Counted from the first letter of the stretch, positions 18,357 to 28,228 are shown. The stretch is DNA of 64,000 bases from an uncultured Bacteroidia bacterium (GCA_902767725.1 CACXIM010000006.1:40410-104409), one strand, 5' to 3'. The notes: generated from the letters alone by a model not told the origin. Made by a program: numbers and translations.

Positions 18357-19336
18357 TAAAGTTTTTCAGACAGAGCTATGCCGTTCAGTATGTGGTGATT
18401 GCCTTGATGGCCATTGCCCTTTGGATTCCCGCGTTCATCTCGGGGAAGGCAACGGTTGGCTTGGAAGAGCCAGTCACACCGTTTTTTAATCTGGTGGATA
18501 GGCTGCTCAGAGGCTCTTCCATCGCTCAACATGCCGTGGCTTTTGTGCTGTTGGTGCTTGAGACCTTGATTTTCAATGCCTTTATGGTGAAACACCAGAT
18601 CGTAGGTAAGGTCAGCACGATGGGAGCTTTTGTCTTTGTCCTGCTGATGAGCCTCACGGTGACGCAAACCAACTTTTATCCTTTCGCTTTTTCAACTCTA
18701 TTTATTCTGTTGACAATTGGCAACCTGTTTGACACCTACATGCTCCCTAATCCGGAGATGAATCTGTTGAAGGCAGGCGCTTTTGTCGCCTTGGCATCGT
18801 TGTGTTATTTTCCAGCTATCTTGTTGGTTTTGTGGATAATCGTAGTGCTCCCCGTTTCGAAAAAAGGGTCACTGCGCTTGGAGCTCATCCCACTTTTCGG
18901 CTTCCTGTTTGTCTATTTTGTGTATTTTGTCTGCGTGTTTCTCTTTGGCGACTTCCGCGCCATGCTGCTGGGCTATAAGGACTACTTCACGGCCTTCCAT
19001 TTCTCAGTGGAAGGATTCAACTTGTGGAATATCATCGTGTTAGCTCTTCTGATTGTTCCTACAATACTCATGCTTTTCGGTGGTAAGAACTCGGGCTTGG
19101 AGAAGACGGTAGCCGTTCGAACTAAGATTTCCATGTCGTTGATACTCACCATTTTCGCTTTGTTGACGTTGTTCCTTGGCACCGACGCGCTGATGAACGG
19201 TTTACTCTTCATCGTGCTGTCCATCCTCATTTCGTACACTTTCTCCTACATGAACAATACAGGTTGGGCCAACTTGTTCCTGACCATATTCATCATCTTG
19301 GTTTTCGCCAACCATTATTACTTCAAACTACTGTAA
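18353..19336 (+). CDS. DUF6427 polytopic membrane protein
   Basis: A 327-residue membrane protein with about eight or nine hydrophobic helices and short loops, matching the DUF6427 family that often follows purD in Bacteroidota. The function is unknown. Translational coupling to purD (ATGA overlap) and a 3-base gap to rnhB place it firmly in the operon. No catalytic residues stand out. Confidence 0.75.
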   Translation: MIKFFRQSYAVQYVVIALMAIALWIPAFISGKATVGLEEPVTPFFNLVDRLLRGSSIAQHAVAFVLLVLETLIFNAFMVKHQIVGKVSTMGAFVFVLLMSLTVTQTNFYPFAFSTLFILLTIGNLFDTYMLPNPEMNLLKAGAFVALASLCYFPAILLVLWIIVVLPVSKKGSLRLELIPLFGFLFVYFVYFVCVFLFGDFRAMLLGYKDYFTAFHFSVEGFNLWNIIVLALLIVPTILMLFGGKNSGLEKTVAVRTKISMSLILTIFALLTLFLGTDALMNGLLFIVLSILISYTFSYMNNTGWANLFLTIFIILVFANHYYFKLL

Positions 19337-19339
19337 ACC

Positions 19340-19936
19340 ATGGGGTTGCTGACGCATTATTCGGATTTGATTGAGGCGGGCTGCGACGAGGCTGGACGCG
19401 GGTGTTTGGCGGGTCCGGTAGTGGCTGCTGCAGTCATCTTGAAGAAAGGTGTGGATTATCCCGAGCTCAATGATTCCAAACAACTTACGGAAAAGAAAAG
19501 GATGCAGCTGCGGGAGTTGGTCATGAAAGAGGCGCTGAGCTATGGTGTTGGTATTGTCACGGCGCAAGAGATTGACGAAATCAATATCCTAAACGCCTCA
19601 TTTTTGGCGATGCACAGGGCTTTAGATCAACTAACGCTGCGACCTGAATTGTTGCTCATTGACGGCAACCGTTTCAATCCCTATAAAAAGTTGAAACATA
19701 TTTGCATTGTGGGTGGCGACGCCAAGTACCAGTCCATTGCGGCAGCTTCCATCTTGGCCAAAACTACAAGAGACATGATGATGGAACAATATGGCGAGCA
19801 ATACCCCGTTTACAATTGGAAAAAGAACAAAGGCTATCCTACGAAGGAGCATAAGCAGGCCATTGCTGACCATGGCACCACGCCTCTGCATCGCATGACT
19901 TTTAACATGGCCATCCAATTAAAGTTGGACTTTTGA
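19340..19936 (+). CDS. rnhB: Ribonuclease HII
   Basis: RNase HII removes ribonucleotides from DNA and RNA primers. The catalytic start [18 protein letters not shown] (DEAGRG) is present. A second acidic site is in LLIDGN and a third region in [17 protein letters not shown]. The 198-residue length is usual. The gene sits between DUF6427 and a thioredoxin-like protein in the same run. Confidence 0.93.
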   Translation: MGLLTHYSDLIEAGCDEAGRGCLAGPVVAAAVILKKGVDYPELNDSKQLTEKKRMQLRELVMKEALSYGVGIVTAQEIDEINILNASFLAMHRALDQLTLRPELLLIDGNRFNPYKKLKHICIVGGDAKYQSIAAASILAKTTRDMMMEQYGEQYPVYNWKKNKGYPTKEHKQAIADHGTTPLHRMTFNMAIQLKLDF

Positions 19937-19959
19937 TAAGATGGCTTAAAGAAAAGAAT

Positions 19960-20778
19960 ATGAGAAATATAATCCATATCATAACCACTTTCATTTTGTT
20001 GCTTTTGACCATAGGTCTGAAAGCACAAAATGAGGTATTAGAGCCATGGTCTGATGTGGATTTCAATGACACGGCTTTGATTGTCTCAGAGCCTTTTCAG
20101 ATGCGGATGGTGAATGCCTTGTACTCGAACACAGCGGCTGACGACTTGACGCAATTTGATCATCTTTCGATCCAGAGTGTAGGCGTCCTGTTGGACAAAG
20201 CCAAAGCCAACATGAGGGCTTACGAGTTGATATTGGAGTTCATGTTGAACGGTTACACCAATTTAGGAAGGACGCAAGTGGTTGATTATCTGCTGAATTA
20301 TCCCATGTTACACGAAGGGGAGGTCACAATAGAAGAAGGCATGCGTTTGGATAGTATCACCGAGCCCTACCAGTTGGTGAAAATCGGGACGAAGGCTCCT
20401 GATTTCACAGGCGTCACGATTGACGGCAAGACATACGAACTATATGCATCCTTGGCGTCAAAAACCATCGTCGTCTTTTGGTCGACGGATTGTGAGTACT
20501 GCCATGATTTCTTGGTGCAGATTCGTAAAAATCTTAATCTGAAGACTGATTTTGAACTAGTCACGTTTGCTTTAGCCGAGAATGAAGATGAAGTGAAACA
20601 GGCAGTGAAAAAAATGCGTCTGCCCGGATACCATTTCTATGATGAATTGCGTTGGGATAGTAAAGCCTACCTGGATTATCACATCACTTCCACGCCGACG
20701 GTGTTTGTCTTGGACGAAAACAAGACTATCGTCTGCAAGCCTTACGATTGGCAAGAATTAAAGGATTGGTTGAAATAA
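19960..20778 (+). CDS. Exported thioredoxin-fold protein (TlpA/ResA-like)
   Basis: A signal peptide (MRNIIHIITTFILLLLTIG, cleavage after LKA) precedes a helical N-terminal region (about residues 25-140) and a thioredoxin fold (about 145-270). The redox motif is CEYC in FWSTDCEYCHDF. The cis-Pro loop is STPTVFVLDE. This suggests a periplasmic disulfide reductase for oxidative-stress or cytochrome c maturation. The start is moved from 19933 to the ATG at 19960 so that the signal peptide is terminal. Confidence 0.82.
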   Translation: MRNIIHIITTFILLLLTIGLKAQNEVLEPWSDVDFNDTALIVSEPFQMRMVNALYSNTAADDLTQFDHLSIQSVGVLLDKAKANMRAYELILEFMLNGYTNLGRTQVVDYLLNYPMLHEGEVTIEEGMRLDSITEPYQLVKIGTKAPDFTGVTIDGKTYELYASLASKTIVVFWSTDCEYCHDFLVQIRKNLNLKTDFELVTFALAENEDEVKQAVKKMRLPGYHFYDELRWDSKAYLDYHITSTPTVFVLDENKTIVCKPYDWQELKDWLK

Positions 20779-20811
20779 AATAGTTTTTTATCTTGAATAT
20801 AAATTAGTTAT

Positions 20812-23805
20812 ATGAATATCAAGAAACGTTTATTTGCTTGCTTTGTGTTGGCTTTTTCGGTCGCACAATGCTTTGCCCAGGATGCTGAGTCGCGCTGGGT
20901 GGATTCGGTGTACAACAGTCTTACTATGGAGCAGCGTGTGGGGCAGTTGATCTGCATGCGTGCCAACCTGCCCGACAAACCGTTTAATGAGAATGTGGCG
21001 AAGTACATCAAAAGGTACAACATCGGTGGTGTGTGTTTCTTCCGTGGCGATGCCGATGCGCAAGTGAAGCAGACCAACGAATGGCAGGCCATGGCGCAAA
21101 CCCCGCTGATGGTCTCCATCGATGCTGAATGGGGGCTTGCCATGCGCGTGAACAAGACCTTGGCGTATCCTTATCAGATGACCTTGGGGGCCATCAAGGA
21201 TGACCAACTGATTTACGAGATGGGTCAGCAGGTGGCCGAGCAATGCCAGCGCATGGGCATCCATGTGAATTTCGCTCCGGTGGCCGATGTCAACTCCAAT
21301 GCGGCCAATCCCATCATCGGGGTGCGCAGCTTTGGTGAGGACCCGCAGAAAGTGGGTGAAAAAGCCTCTGCCTACGCCCAAGGCATGCAGAGTAAAGGCT
21401 TGATAACCACGATGAAACACTTTCCAGGTCACGGCAATACCTCCACCGACTCGCATCTCACCCTGCCCACGGTGACGCGTACGATGGAAGAGGTGCGCGA
21501 TATCGAACTTGCGCCATTCCGCTATATGATTGAGAAGGGTGCAAATGGCGCGATGGTGGGTCATCTGTATTTCCCCGCCATTGAGAAGGTGAAGAACACT
21601 TCCTCGTCGCTGTCGCACGGCGTGGTCACTGACCTGCTGAAGGAAGAGATGGGTTTCGAGGGTTTGATTTTCACCGACGGTCTCGACATGAAGGGTGTTT
21701 CGGAGAAAGTGCGGCAGGATAGCGTGCCTTACGTGGCCTTCATGGCTGGCAACGATGTGTTGATTCTGCCCCATGATGTGCCTTACGCCATCAAAACCAT
21801 CAAAAATGCGGCGGAACGTAAACCTGAGGCTGCGGCCAGACTGGAAGAGAGTTGCAAGAAGATCCTGCGCTACAAGTATCGCTCCGGCCTCGCCCAATAT
21901 CAACCGGTGTCGACCGAAAACCTGATGACCGACCTCAAGCAGAAGGCCTACACAGACCTGCGTCAACGCCTATATGATGAGGCCATTACCATGTTGCGTA
22001 ACGAAGGTGATGTGATTCCTTTGGCCAATAACAAGAAAATCGCCGTAGTGACCATCGGCAACAAGAAAAACGATGTCAACAATGGACTGATTGAACGGGG
22101 TTATGGCACCACATCGTTTGTGGTGGAGAAAGACAAGATTGCATCGAAGTCGGCCGAATGGCTGAAACAGCTTGAAAAATTCGACTTGGTGGTGGTCAGC
22201 ATCGAGAAGACCAATATGTTTGCCAACAGCAACTATGGCATCAACAAAGCCACAGTGGATTTCTTCAACCGCCTTGTGGCGCAAAACGACGTGATTCTTA
22301 ACCTGTTTGCTTGCCCATACGCGTTGGATATGTTCCGTATCAACAACAGTGTGAAAGGCGTGGTGATTGGCTATCAGGACGAGGTGCCTGCCGTGAACGC
22401 CGTCGTGAAACTGCTTTCAGGCGAGATGGATCCCCATGGTATTTTGCCGGTTTCGGTGACGAAGTTCAAGTGTGGCGATGGCATCGTCATCGGCTGGCCT
22501 CCGAAGCCCACCTATAACCTTCCGTTTGTGGAGCCTCCGACCAAACCTGAGCCGGAGAAAGGTCAGCTTATGCAGAATAAACCTACTGAGAGCCAAAATG
22601 ATGTGCCGACCCCTGTGAAGAGAATCGACGAACAGTATGCCCGCCGTTTGGACTCAGTGGCCAAGTCGGGCATCGCCAAATATGCCTATCCTGGATGTCA
22701 AGTGCTGGCTATGAAGGATGGTTGTATCGTTTATGACACCTGTTTTGGTACCTTCACTTACGGTGGTGGCCACAAGGTGCAACCTACTGATCTCTATGAC
22801 CTCGCATCTTGCACCAAGATTTTCGCTTCCACCTTGGCCATCATGAAGCTCTATGACGACGGCTTGATCGACCTCAACAAGACCTTGGCCGATTTTTTCC
22901 CTTATCTGAAAAACAAGGCCCATGGCAAGCTGAAGCTCATCGACATCATGACGCATCAGGCCGGACTGAAGGCATGGATCCCTTTTTATAAGGTGACGAT
23001 TGACGAAAACGGGCCGATGGCTGAGTTCTACAGCGATCAGATGGACGAGAGCCACACACTTCGCGTGGCCGAGAATCTCTATATCGTCAACGATTATCCC
23101 GACCGCATCTTCGATTCCGTGTCGAAGACGCCCTTGGGAAAGAAAAAATACCTGTATAGCGACATGGGATTCTACTACATGCCCAGGATCGTGAAGCAGA
23201 TCACCAACCAAAACATCGTGGACTACTTGAACGAGAAGTTCTATTTTCCGATGAACCTTTCTCACATCTGCTATCAGCCTTTGGACCATTTCACCCGCGA
23301 CCAGATTGCACCTACCGAGAACGACACCATCTTTCGTATGCAACAGCTTTGGGGCGATGTGCACGACCAAGCCGCGGCCATGTTTGGCGGTGTGGCAGGT
23401 CATGCCGGCCTGTTTGGCAATGCCCACGACTTGGCGGCCATCATGCAGATGTTTCTCGATGGAGGCACCTACAAAGGTGTGCGCTACTTGAAAGCTTCGA
23501 CCATCAACTATTTCACCAAGGCGCATTTTGCAGCTTCCAATGACAACCGTCGCGGCATCGGCTTCGACAAGTTACCGCTCAACAAGAAAGGTCCCTGCAC
23601 GGCGTCCAAGTCGGGCTCGATGAAAGGCTACGGACATACTGGTTTTACAGGTACTTTCGTTTGGAACGACCCGGAAAACGACCTGTTGGTGGTTTTCCTG
23701 TCGAACAGGGTTTGTCCCAATGCCGATGCCAACCAGCTCATGCGTTTAAACATACGATCCAACATTCACGACATCCTTTATGAGGCCTATCCGATAAAGA
23801 AATGA
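20812..23805 (+). CDS. Periplasmic glycoside hydrolase family 3 / class C beta-lactamase-like fusion
   Basis: A 997-residue exported protein. The signal peptide ends at CFA (about residue 22). The GH3 N-terminal domain shows the NagZ-type motif KHFPGHGNTSTDSH and the nucleophile Asp in FTDGLDMKG. A GH3 C-terminal-like domain follows. The last 390 residues form a serine-hydrolase domain with SxxK as SCTK (LASCTKIFASTLA), a YSD motif in place of YxN, and GHTGFTG. The GH3 part probably removes N-acetylglucosamine from peptidoglycan fragments. The second domain may cut a peptide or ester bond of the same substrate. Such fusions are common in Bacteroidota. It is the last gene of the run and is followed by a terminator. 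Confidence 0.88.
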   Translation: MNIKKRLFACFVLAFSVAQCFAQDAESRWVDSVYNSLTMEQRVGQLICMRANLPDKPFNENVAKYIKRYNIGGVCFFRGDADAQVKQTNEWQAMAQTPLMVSIDAEWGLAMRVNKTLAYPYQMTLGAIKDDQLIYEMGQQVAEQCQRMGIHVNFAPVADVNSNAANPIIGVRSFGEDPQKVGEKASAYAQGMQSKGLITTMKHFPGHGNTSTDSHLTLPTVTRTMEEVRDIELAPFRYMIEKGANGAMVGHLYFPAIEKVKNTSSSLSHGVVTDLLKEEMGFEGLIFTDGLDMKGVSEKVRQDSVPYVAFMAGNDVLILPHDVPYAIKTIKNAAERKPEAAARLEESCKKILRYKYRSGLAQYQPVSTENLMTDLKQKAYTDLRQRLYDEAITMLRNEGDVIPLANNKKIAVVTIGNKKNDVNNGLIERGYGTTSFVVEKDKIASKSAEWLKQLEKFDLVVVSIEKTNMFANSNYGINKATVDFFNRLVAQNDVILNLFACPYALDMFRINNSVKGVVIGYQDEVPAVNAVVKLLSGEMDPHGILPVSVTKFKCGDGIVIGWPPKPTYNLPFVEPPTKPEPEKGQLMQNKPTESQNDVPTPVKRIDEQYARRLDSVAKSGIAKYAYPGCQVLAMKDGCIVYDTCFGTFTYGGGHKVQPTDLYDLASCTKIFASTLAIMKLYDDGLIDLNKTLADFFPYLKNKAHGKLKLIDIMTHQAGLKAWIPFYKVTIDENGPMAEFYSDQMDESHTLRVAENLYIVNDYPDRIFDSVSKTPLGKKKYLYSDMGFYYMPRIVKQITNQNIVDYLNEKFYFPMNLSHICYQPLDHFTRDQIAPTENDTIFRMQQLWGDVHDQAAAMFGGVAGHAGLFGNAHDLAAIMQMFLDGGTYKGVRYLKASTINYFTKAHFAASNDNRRGIGFDKLPLNKKGPCTASKSGSMKGYGHTGFTGTFVWNDPENDLLVVFLSNRVCPNADANQLMRLNIRSNIHDILYEAYPIKK

Positions 23806-23810
23806 AACAA

Positions 23811-23841
23811 GAAAGGCGCATCTCCGTGAGGTGCGCCTTTC
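23811..23841. terminator. Bidirectional intrinsic terminator
   Basis: GAAAGGCGCA and TGCGCCTTTC form a 10-bp stem around an 11-base loop, followed by a short T run on the plus strand. It lies 5 bases after the GH3 fusion and 17 bases beyond the stop of the convergent lolA-like gene. Confidence 0.8.
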
Positions 23842-23858
23842 TTTATATCCGTATGGAT

Positions 23859-24383
23859 TTATTTGATTTCGTAGGTGTTGGTGATGCCTGTAGCTTCTTC
23901 AAGTACCATCTTGGTCATGCCACCGTCTTTGATGCGATAGGTCAGCACAACCGACTTATAGCCGCCTTTCGGCACTTTGCCTTTGGCGTTGATAGAGATG
24001 GTTTTTAAGCCTTTCTCTTCGGTGATGGTCGTTTCGGCGTTGTTGTCGGCAGCCGCTTTCTCCCAGTTGCCCGAAAGGCAGTTCAGCAGGGTGGCGCGTT
24101 GCAGTCCAACCATTTTAACTTTGTTGGCATCGAGTTCGGCTTTCTTGCCATCCATGTTGATTTTCACCTTGTTGCCTTCGATGATAAAATAATCGCCTTC
24201 TGGCTCGCTGTAGGTCATTTGGAGTTGGTCCTTGCCGTCGAAAAGGATATGGCCAACTTTGTTGGTGGTCTTTCCCGACACTTTCATCACCTTGGTTTGG
24301 GTAAACTCAGTGTCGAAGGTTTGCTGGGCAAATGCAGTGACTGAAAACAGTACTGCAATGATAATCAGTGTAATGTGTTTCAT
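23859..24383 (-). CDS. lolA: LolA-like outer-membrane lipoprotein carrier
   Basis: A 174-residue periplasmic protein with signal peptide MKHITLIIIAVLFSVTAFA and the LolA pattern: FTQTKVMK followed by GHILFDGKDQLQMTYSEPEG, then FIIEGNKVKI. LolA shuttles lipoproteins from the inner to the outer membrane. Related LolA-like proteins also serve aryl-polyene export clusters, and an MMPL exporter plus a thioesterase lie nearby. Being single and complete, the housekeeping role cannot be excluded. Confidence 0.72.
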   Translation of the reverse strand: MKHITLIIIAVLFSVTAFAQQTFDTEFTQTKVMKVSGKTTNKVGHILFDGKDQLQMTYSEPEGDYFIIEGNKVKINMDGKKAELDANKVKMVGLQRATLLNCLSGNWEKAAADNNAETTITEEKGLKTISINAKGKVPKGGYKSVVLTYRIKDGGMTKMVLEEATGITNTYEIK

Positions 24384-24442
24384 TTCTTAAGTTGTTGTCT
24401 TTATTGGTGACTTTAGCGTCGTTTTCATTTACAAAAACCGTG

Positions 24443-24450
24443 CAAAAATA
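24443..24450 (-). promoter_or_regulatory. -7 box (TATTTTTG) for the lolA-like gene
   Basis: This minus-strand TAnnTTTG match lies 59 bases before the start codon. Confidence 0.5.
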
Positions 24451-24527
24451 CTGGTTTTTCCGATGCAATTTGAATTTGAGGACAACATAAATCCATGTAG
24501 AAAACTTGTTTGTATTGAATAGAGTTG

Positions 24528-24535
24528 TATTTTTG
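24528..24535 (+). promoter_or_regulatory. -7 box (TATTTTTG) for the 24569 lipoprotein
   Basis: This TAnnTTTG match lies 33 bases before the ATG at 24569, with a TTG-type element about 20 bases further upstream. Confidence 0.6.
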
Positions 24536-24568
24536 CAGCAACAAATCAACAACAAAAACCTTACTACT

Positions 24569-25288
24569 ATGAAAAAAGTATTAAAAATGGCGGCATTAAT
24601 GCTGTGTGCCGCGGCTATGATGACAGCATGCGATGGCAACACTTCCAGCAATTCTAATGAGAATAAAATGGCCCAGTTCGAGAAAAAAGCCACAGAATTC
24701 AAGGCAACCTTGAACCCAGGCAACAAAGTCATTGCCGAGAGAATGGATACCGACGTGCAGAAGGTGTTCTATCTTGAGCCTAATCAGGATTTCGAAGGCG
24801 TCAATCCCATCAAAAACATCATGATGCATGATTATGCAACGAACGACACTAAGGCCCTCCTGCCCGAAGAGGAGAAGATAAGTGATTTTATTGCATTTGG
24901 TGAAATTGTTGAAAGCGAAGACGACCTTAAAAGCGCTGTCAGTTGCTTTAATTTGGATTACAGAAATTCAGAGCTTATTGGTGACCGTTTGTTTATGATG
25001 ATCCATACCGAATGCTCGTATGAGATGGAAACGTCGCTTTTGTTCTATGTTAACGTCCTCGACAACACATTGCATTATGTAACTGATTGTGATGATGTCA
25101 AATATGACAAAGCAAATGGAACGATTGCTGTTCATACGGAGTTGATGAAGCTTGCAGGTGCTGATTTGGCCCATGACTTCACCCTCTCAGTATCGTCGAC
25201 CGATGAGGAATACGCGGCTAAGCGCACTGAAAATGAGGAAATAGAGAATCAGATGGCAGAGAAGTGGAGAGAAGAAAACGCCGACTAA
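24569..25288 (+). CDS. Lipoprotein of unknown function
   Basis: A 239-residue lipoprotein (signal MKKVLKMAALMLCAAAMMTAC, Cys near residue 21). A low-complexity linker (DGNTSSNSNENK) precedes an acidic globular domain and an acidic helical end (EEIENQMAEKWREENAD). I recognise no family. The linker start (CDGNT) is the same as in the DUF362 lipoprotein at 28344, which suggests a shared export signal type, not homology. It sits alone on the plus strand between minus-strand genes, with its own promoter and terminator. Confidence 0.65.
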   Translation: MKKVLKMAALMLCAAAMMTACDGNTSSNSNENKMAQFEKKATEFKATLNPGNKVIAERMDTDVQKVFYLEPNQDFEGVNPIKNIMMHDYATNDTKALLPEEEKISDFIAFGEIVESEDDLKSAVSCFNLDYRNSELIGDRLFMMIHTECSYEMETSLLFYVNVLDNTLHYVTDCDDVKYDKANGTIAVHTELMKLAGADLAHDFTLSVSSTDEEYAAKRTENEEIENQMAEKWREENAD

Positions 25289-25316
25289 TCTTCATTAATT
25301 CATATCCAACAAAAGC

Positions 25317-25342
25317 AAGAGCGCTAAGGTCTTAGCGCTCTT
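25317..25342. terminator. Bidirectional terminator containing the MMPL stop codon
   Basis: AAGAGCGCTAAG and CTTAGCGCTCTT are perfect 12-base arms around GT. On the plus strand a T run follows. The minus-strand MMPL gene ends inside the stem: its TAA is 25332-25334 and its last codons (KKEER) form one arm. Confidence 0.85.
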
Positions 25343-27812
25343 CTTTTTTTGCCTTTTTCATCACACTCCGCTTGTACCACGGCCACTTCATCAACTGCCA
25401 GAACGCAAAGGGTTGCAAAGCGTAGGAGATCATGATGGTCGAAGCCATGCCGATTAAGGTGCTGAGGCCGATGGATCGGATGGCGGGATGGACGGCGAAG
25501 AGGAGCGAGGTCACTACGATGACAAGGATGATGGCCGAGAAGAAGATGGCCACCTTGTGCCAAGTGAGCACATCGCGGTTACCTGTTCGTGCTTGTGTGA
25601 GCAAACCTTCGGTGATGAAGATGCTGTAGTCGACACCCACACCAAAGATGAAGGTGGAGATGATGATGTTGATGAGGTTGAACTCCAGGCCAATAAGGGC
25701 CATGTAGCCCTGTACCATGAACCAACTGAGCACCATCGGGATGAACGACAAGAGTGCGGTGATGATGTTGCGGAAGGAGACCAACAGGATCAACAGCACG
25801 AATAGCGAGGAGATCCACACGGCGATGTTGAAGTCGTCGTTGATGACCTCTACCATGCTCTTGCAGTAGTAGAACGGCTCCAAGACGAAGGTCTTGGAAT
25901 TGGCAACCAACGCGTCGGTGGCGATGTCTTTCTCATCGAATCGCATGGAAACGTCGGTGAAGACCATATATTGGCTGTCGGCGTTGCATTCGATGAAGTT
26001 ACCCAAGAGGTTGTCGGGCACCACGCCGCTTTCCATCAACGAGGCCGCCTCGTAATCGGCATCCAAGAGGTCCTTGAAGTCATAGAACATCATTGGGTCG
26101 AGGCCAAACAGAAGCGCGCCTTTGTCGACTTGGGCGATGGCGTATGCCTTGCGCTCGTCGGTCCAGAAAGCGTTCCAGGCGGCTATGCGTTGCTCTTGGT
26201 CGGCTTGTGTGACGAAGAGTTTGGGGATGATGTCGGTATAGCTATGGACAACGTCTTGGCTCTTCAACGAGTCGAGCAGGAACATGAGCGACTTGTCGGC
26301 CTCCAGGGCTTCGTCAAGGTCAGTGGAGACAGTGGCGAAATACAAGTGGTAGAAGCCGTCGTTGTTCTTGGCGTTATAAAGACCTTCGGCTTCGATTTCC
26401 TCAGGAGAGTTATAGTCGAGGTTGCGGAGGTCACTGTCAAATTTCACTTTGGGTGAGAAAATGATGCCAATCACTACAATGACCGCTATCATGATTAGGA
26501 ACCACGGCTTTTTGTCGAAGGGCAGGTTGTTGAGCCTTGAGATGCGTCTAAAGGTCTTGCTGTTGCTGTCGGCTTTGATGGAAGGCAGGAAATGGGGCAA
26601 GAAAATAAGGGCGAACAAGGTGCTGCCCAACAAGGCAAAGGATGCGAACAGACCAAAGTCGCGGAGCAGGTCGCTGTCGGTGAAGAGCAGGCTGCAGAAG
26701 GCGCCTACCGTGGTGATGCATCCCAGGAAAACGGGAGTGGACTCGTCTCTCAGCAGTTTTTCAGGGTCGCCGACAAAGAAATGGTGGATGAGCACATGCA
26801 AGGTGTAACTGATGGCCACGCCGAGTACGATGGCACCTAAGCCCAAGGCCATAAGCGACATTCCACCTTTGATCCAATAGATGCAGGCCAGCGAGAAAGC
26901 CGTGCCGTAAAGGATGGGCAGCAAAAGCTTCCAAATGAAAGGAAAACTCCTGAAACACAAGCCGATAAGCAATAGAATCAAAACCATGGAGATGCCGACG
27001 GTCACAATGAGGTCGGACCGGATGCGGCCTGCATTGGAGACGCTGCCGATGGGGTCGCCATGGGCATAGACTTTCACATCGGGATGGCTAGTATTAAACT
27101 CTTGAAGGGCTTGCGAAAGCATCTTGGAAAAACGGGTGGCGGATTGCGAGTCCAACGAGCGGAAACTGGGCGCCAAAAAGGCCAAGGCCACGGTGCTGTC
27201 GGGGCAGAAGAGGTGGTCGTCGATGAGGTTGAATCCGCCTACCGCGCCTTGCAACACATTGCCTAGCACCACGTCGCGTAGGTTGAGCGGGTCGTACATG
27301 ATGGCTTGGGTGATGTCGCCCGTCTCGTCTTCCATCATCTGTTCGTAGTTGACCCACATCTGTTTTTCAATGGCCTCGGGCTCAAGCGCTTTCTCAAAGT
27401 CGCGGTAAGCAGCAGTGTCGATGAACGAGGGGAGGTGCCCCAACACGAAATCCAGTGCGTTGATAGCGGTTTCGGGCTCCATTTTGTACAGCACATTGCC
27501 GATGTAATGGCTTGTTGAGTCTTTTTTGTACAGCAAATCGATGAACTCATCTGTTCGTTCGGCCAAGAGGTCGGGCGACAAGAGCTCATCGGTCGAGGTC
27601 ACTTGGATGTAGATCTTGTCCTTGAGTTGGATGGAGCCAAAGGCTAGCTGGCTCTCGACGCTTGAGGTGGGCAGGAGCTTGGCAATGTCCTCCTCATAAT
27701 GGAGACGCAGGCCGAAAAAAAGGAAAACCAAAGTGGTGGCAACCATGATCAGATACATAAGTATCTTGTGGTTGCGGAAGTACTGGTATAAAGGGAGAAA
27801 TACTTTATGCAT
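25332..27812 (-). CDS. MMPL/RND-family exporter
   Basis: An 826-residue inner-membrane transporter with the RND two-fold layout: one helix, a large periplasmic loop, a block of five to six helices (about residues 260-410), then the same pattern repeated. Recognisable segments are GVAISYTLHVLIHHFF in repeat 1 and FGVGVDYSIFITEGLL in repeat 2, the latter with the MMPL proton-relay Asp. The cargo is probably a lipid or polyene-like molecule. The thioesterase gene ends 10 bases upstream, so the two are one operon. Basic C-terminus (RSVMKKAKKEER). There is no membrane-fusion partner. Confidence 0.85.
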   Translation of the reverse strand: MHKVFLPLYQYFRNHKILMYLIMVATTLVFLFFGLRLHYEEDIAKLLPTSSVESQLAFGSIQLKDKIYIQVTSTDELLSPDLLAERTDEFIDLLYKKDSTSHYIGNVLYKMEPETAINALDFVLGHLPSFIDTAAYRDFEKALEPEAIEKQMWVNYEQMMEDETGDITQAIMYDPLNLRDVVLGNVLQGAVGGFNLIDDHLFCPDSTVALAFLAPSFRSLDSQSATRFSKMLSQALQEFNTSHPDVKVYAHGDPIGSVSNAGRIRSDLIVTVGISMVLILLLIGLCFRSFPFIWKLLLPILYGTAFSLACIYWIKGGMSLMALGLGAIVLGVAISYTLHVLIHHFFVGDPEKLLRDESTPVFLGCITTVGAFCSLLFTDSDLLRDFGLFASFALLGSTLFALIFLPHFLPSIKADSNSKTFRRISRLNNLPFDKKPWFLIMIAVIVVIGIIFSPKVKFDSDLRNLDYNSPEEIEAEGLYNAKNNDGFYHLYFATVSTDLDEALEADKSLMFLLDSLKSQDVVHSYTDIIPKLFVTQADQEQRIAAWNAFWTDERKAYAIAQVDKGALLFGLDPMMFYDFKDLLDADYEAASLMESGVVPDNLLGNFIECNADSQYMVFTDVSMRFDEKDIATDALVANSKTFVLEPFYYCKSMVEVINDDFNIAVWISSLFVLLILLVSFRNIITALLSFIPMVLSWFMVQGYMALIGLEFNLINIIISTFIFGVGVDYSIFITEGLLTQARTGNRDVLTWHKVAIFFSAIILVIVVTSLLFAVHPAIRSIGLSTLIGMASTIMISYALQPFAFWQLMKWPWYKRSVMKKAKKEER

Positions 27813-27822
27813 GTGGAATGGG

Positions 27823-28227
27823 TTATTCTGAAAGTCGTTCCATGAGGGTATTGTATAACTCAGGCAGGCGCTTGGAAATGGCTACCGGTCGGCCGTTTTC
27901 GATGAAGCAGTGCGCACTATGTCCGATACAGACGAGTTTGCCATTGGAACGCATAGTGTATTCAAACTCAAACTTCATTTCGCTCATCTTGCTGATTTTC
28001 ACCTCGATGTCGATGATATCCTTGAAAGTGGTAGGGTGCTTGTATTCGCATGAAATGGATATGACAGGGGAGAAGACATTCTCTGCCTCTATCTTTTCGA
28101 AGCCGAATCCCAGCTGGTCGAGCCAGTCGACACGGGCCTCTTCCATGAAACGGACATAGTTGGAGTGATGCGTCACGCCCATGCGGTCGCACTCGTAATA
28201 TTTCACTTCGTGTTGATAGGTGTTCAT
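27823..28227 (-). CDS. Hot-dog acyl-CoA/acyl-ACP thioesterase (4HBT, YbgC-like)
   Basis: A 134-residue hot-dog thioesterase with the 4HBT active-site segment YYECDRMGVTHHSNYVRFMEEAR, containing the catalytic Asp. It would hydrolyse an acyl thioester and release a fatty or aryl acid. Position directly before an MMPL exporter resembles aryl-polyene and flexirubin-type loci, but no ketosynthase or ACP is in the window. Promoter and a palindrome lie directly upstream. Confidence 0.8.
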   Translation of the reverse strand: MNTYQHEVKYYECDRMGVTHHSNYVRFMEEARVDWLDQLGFGFEKIEAENVFSPVISISCEYKHPTTFKDIIDIEVKISKMSEMKFEFEYTMRSNGKLVCIGHSAHCFIENGRPVAISKRLPELYNTLMERLSE

Positions 28228-28228
28228 T

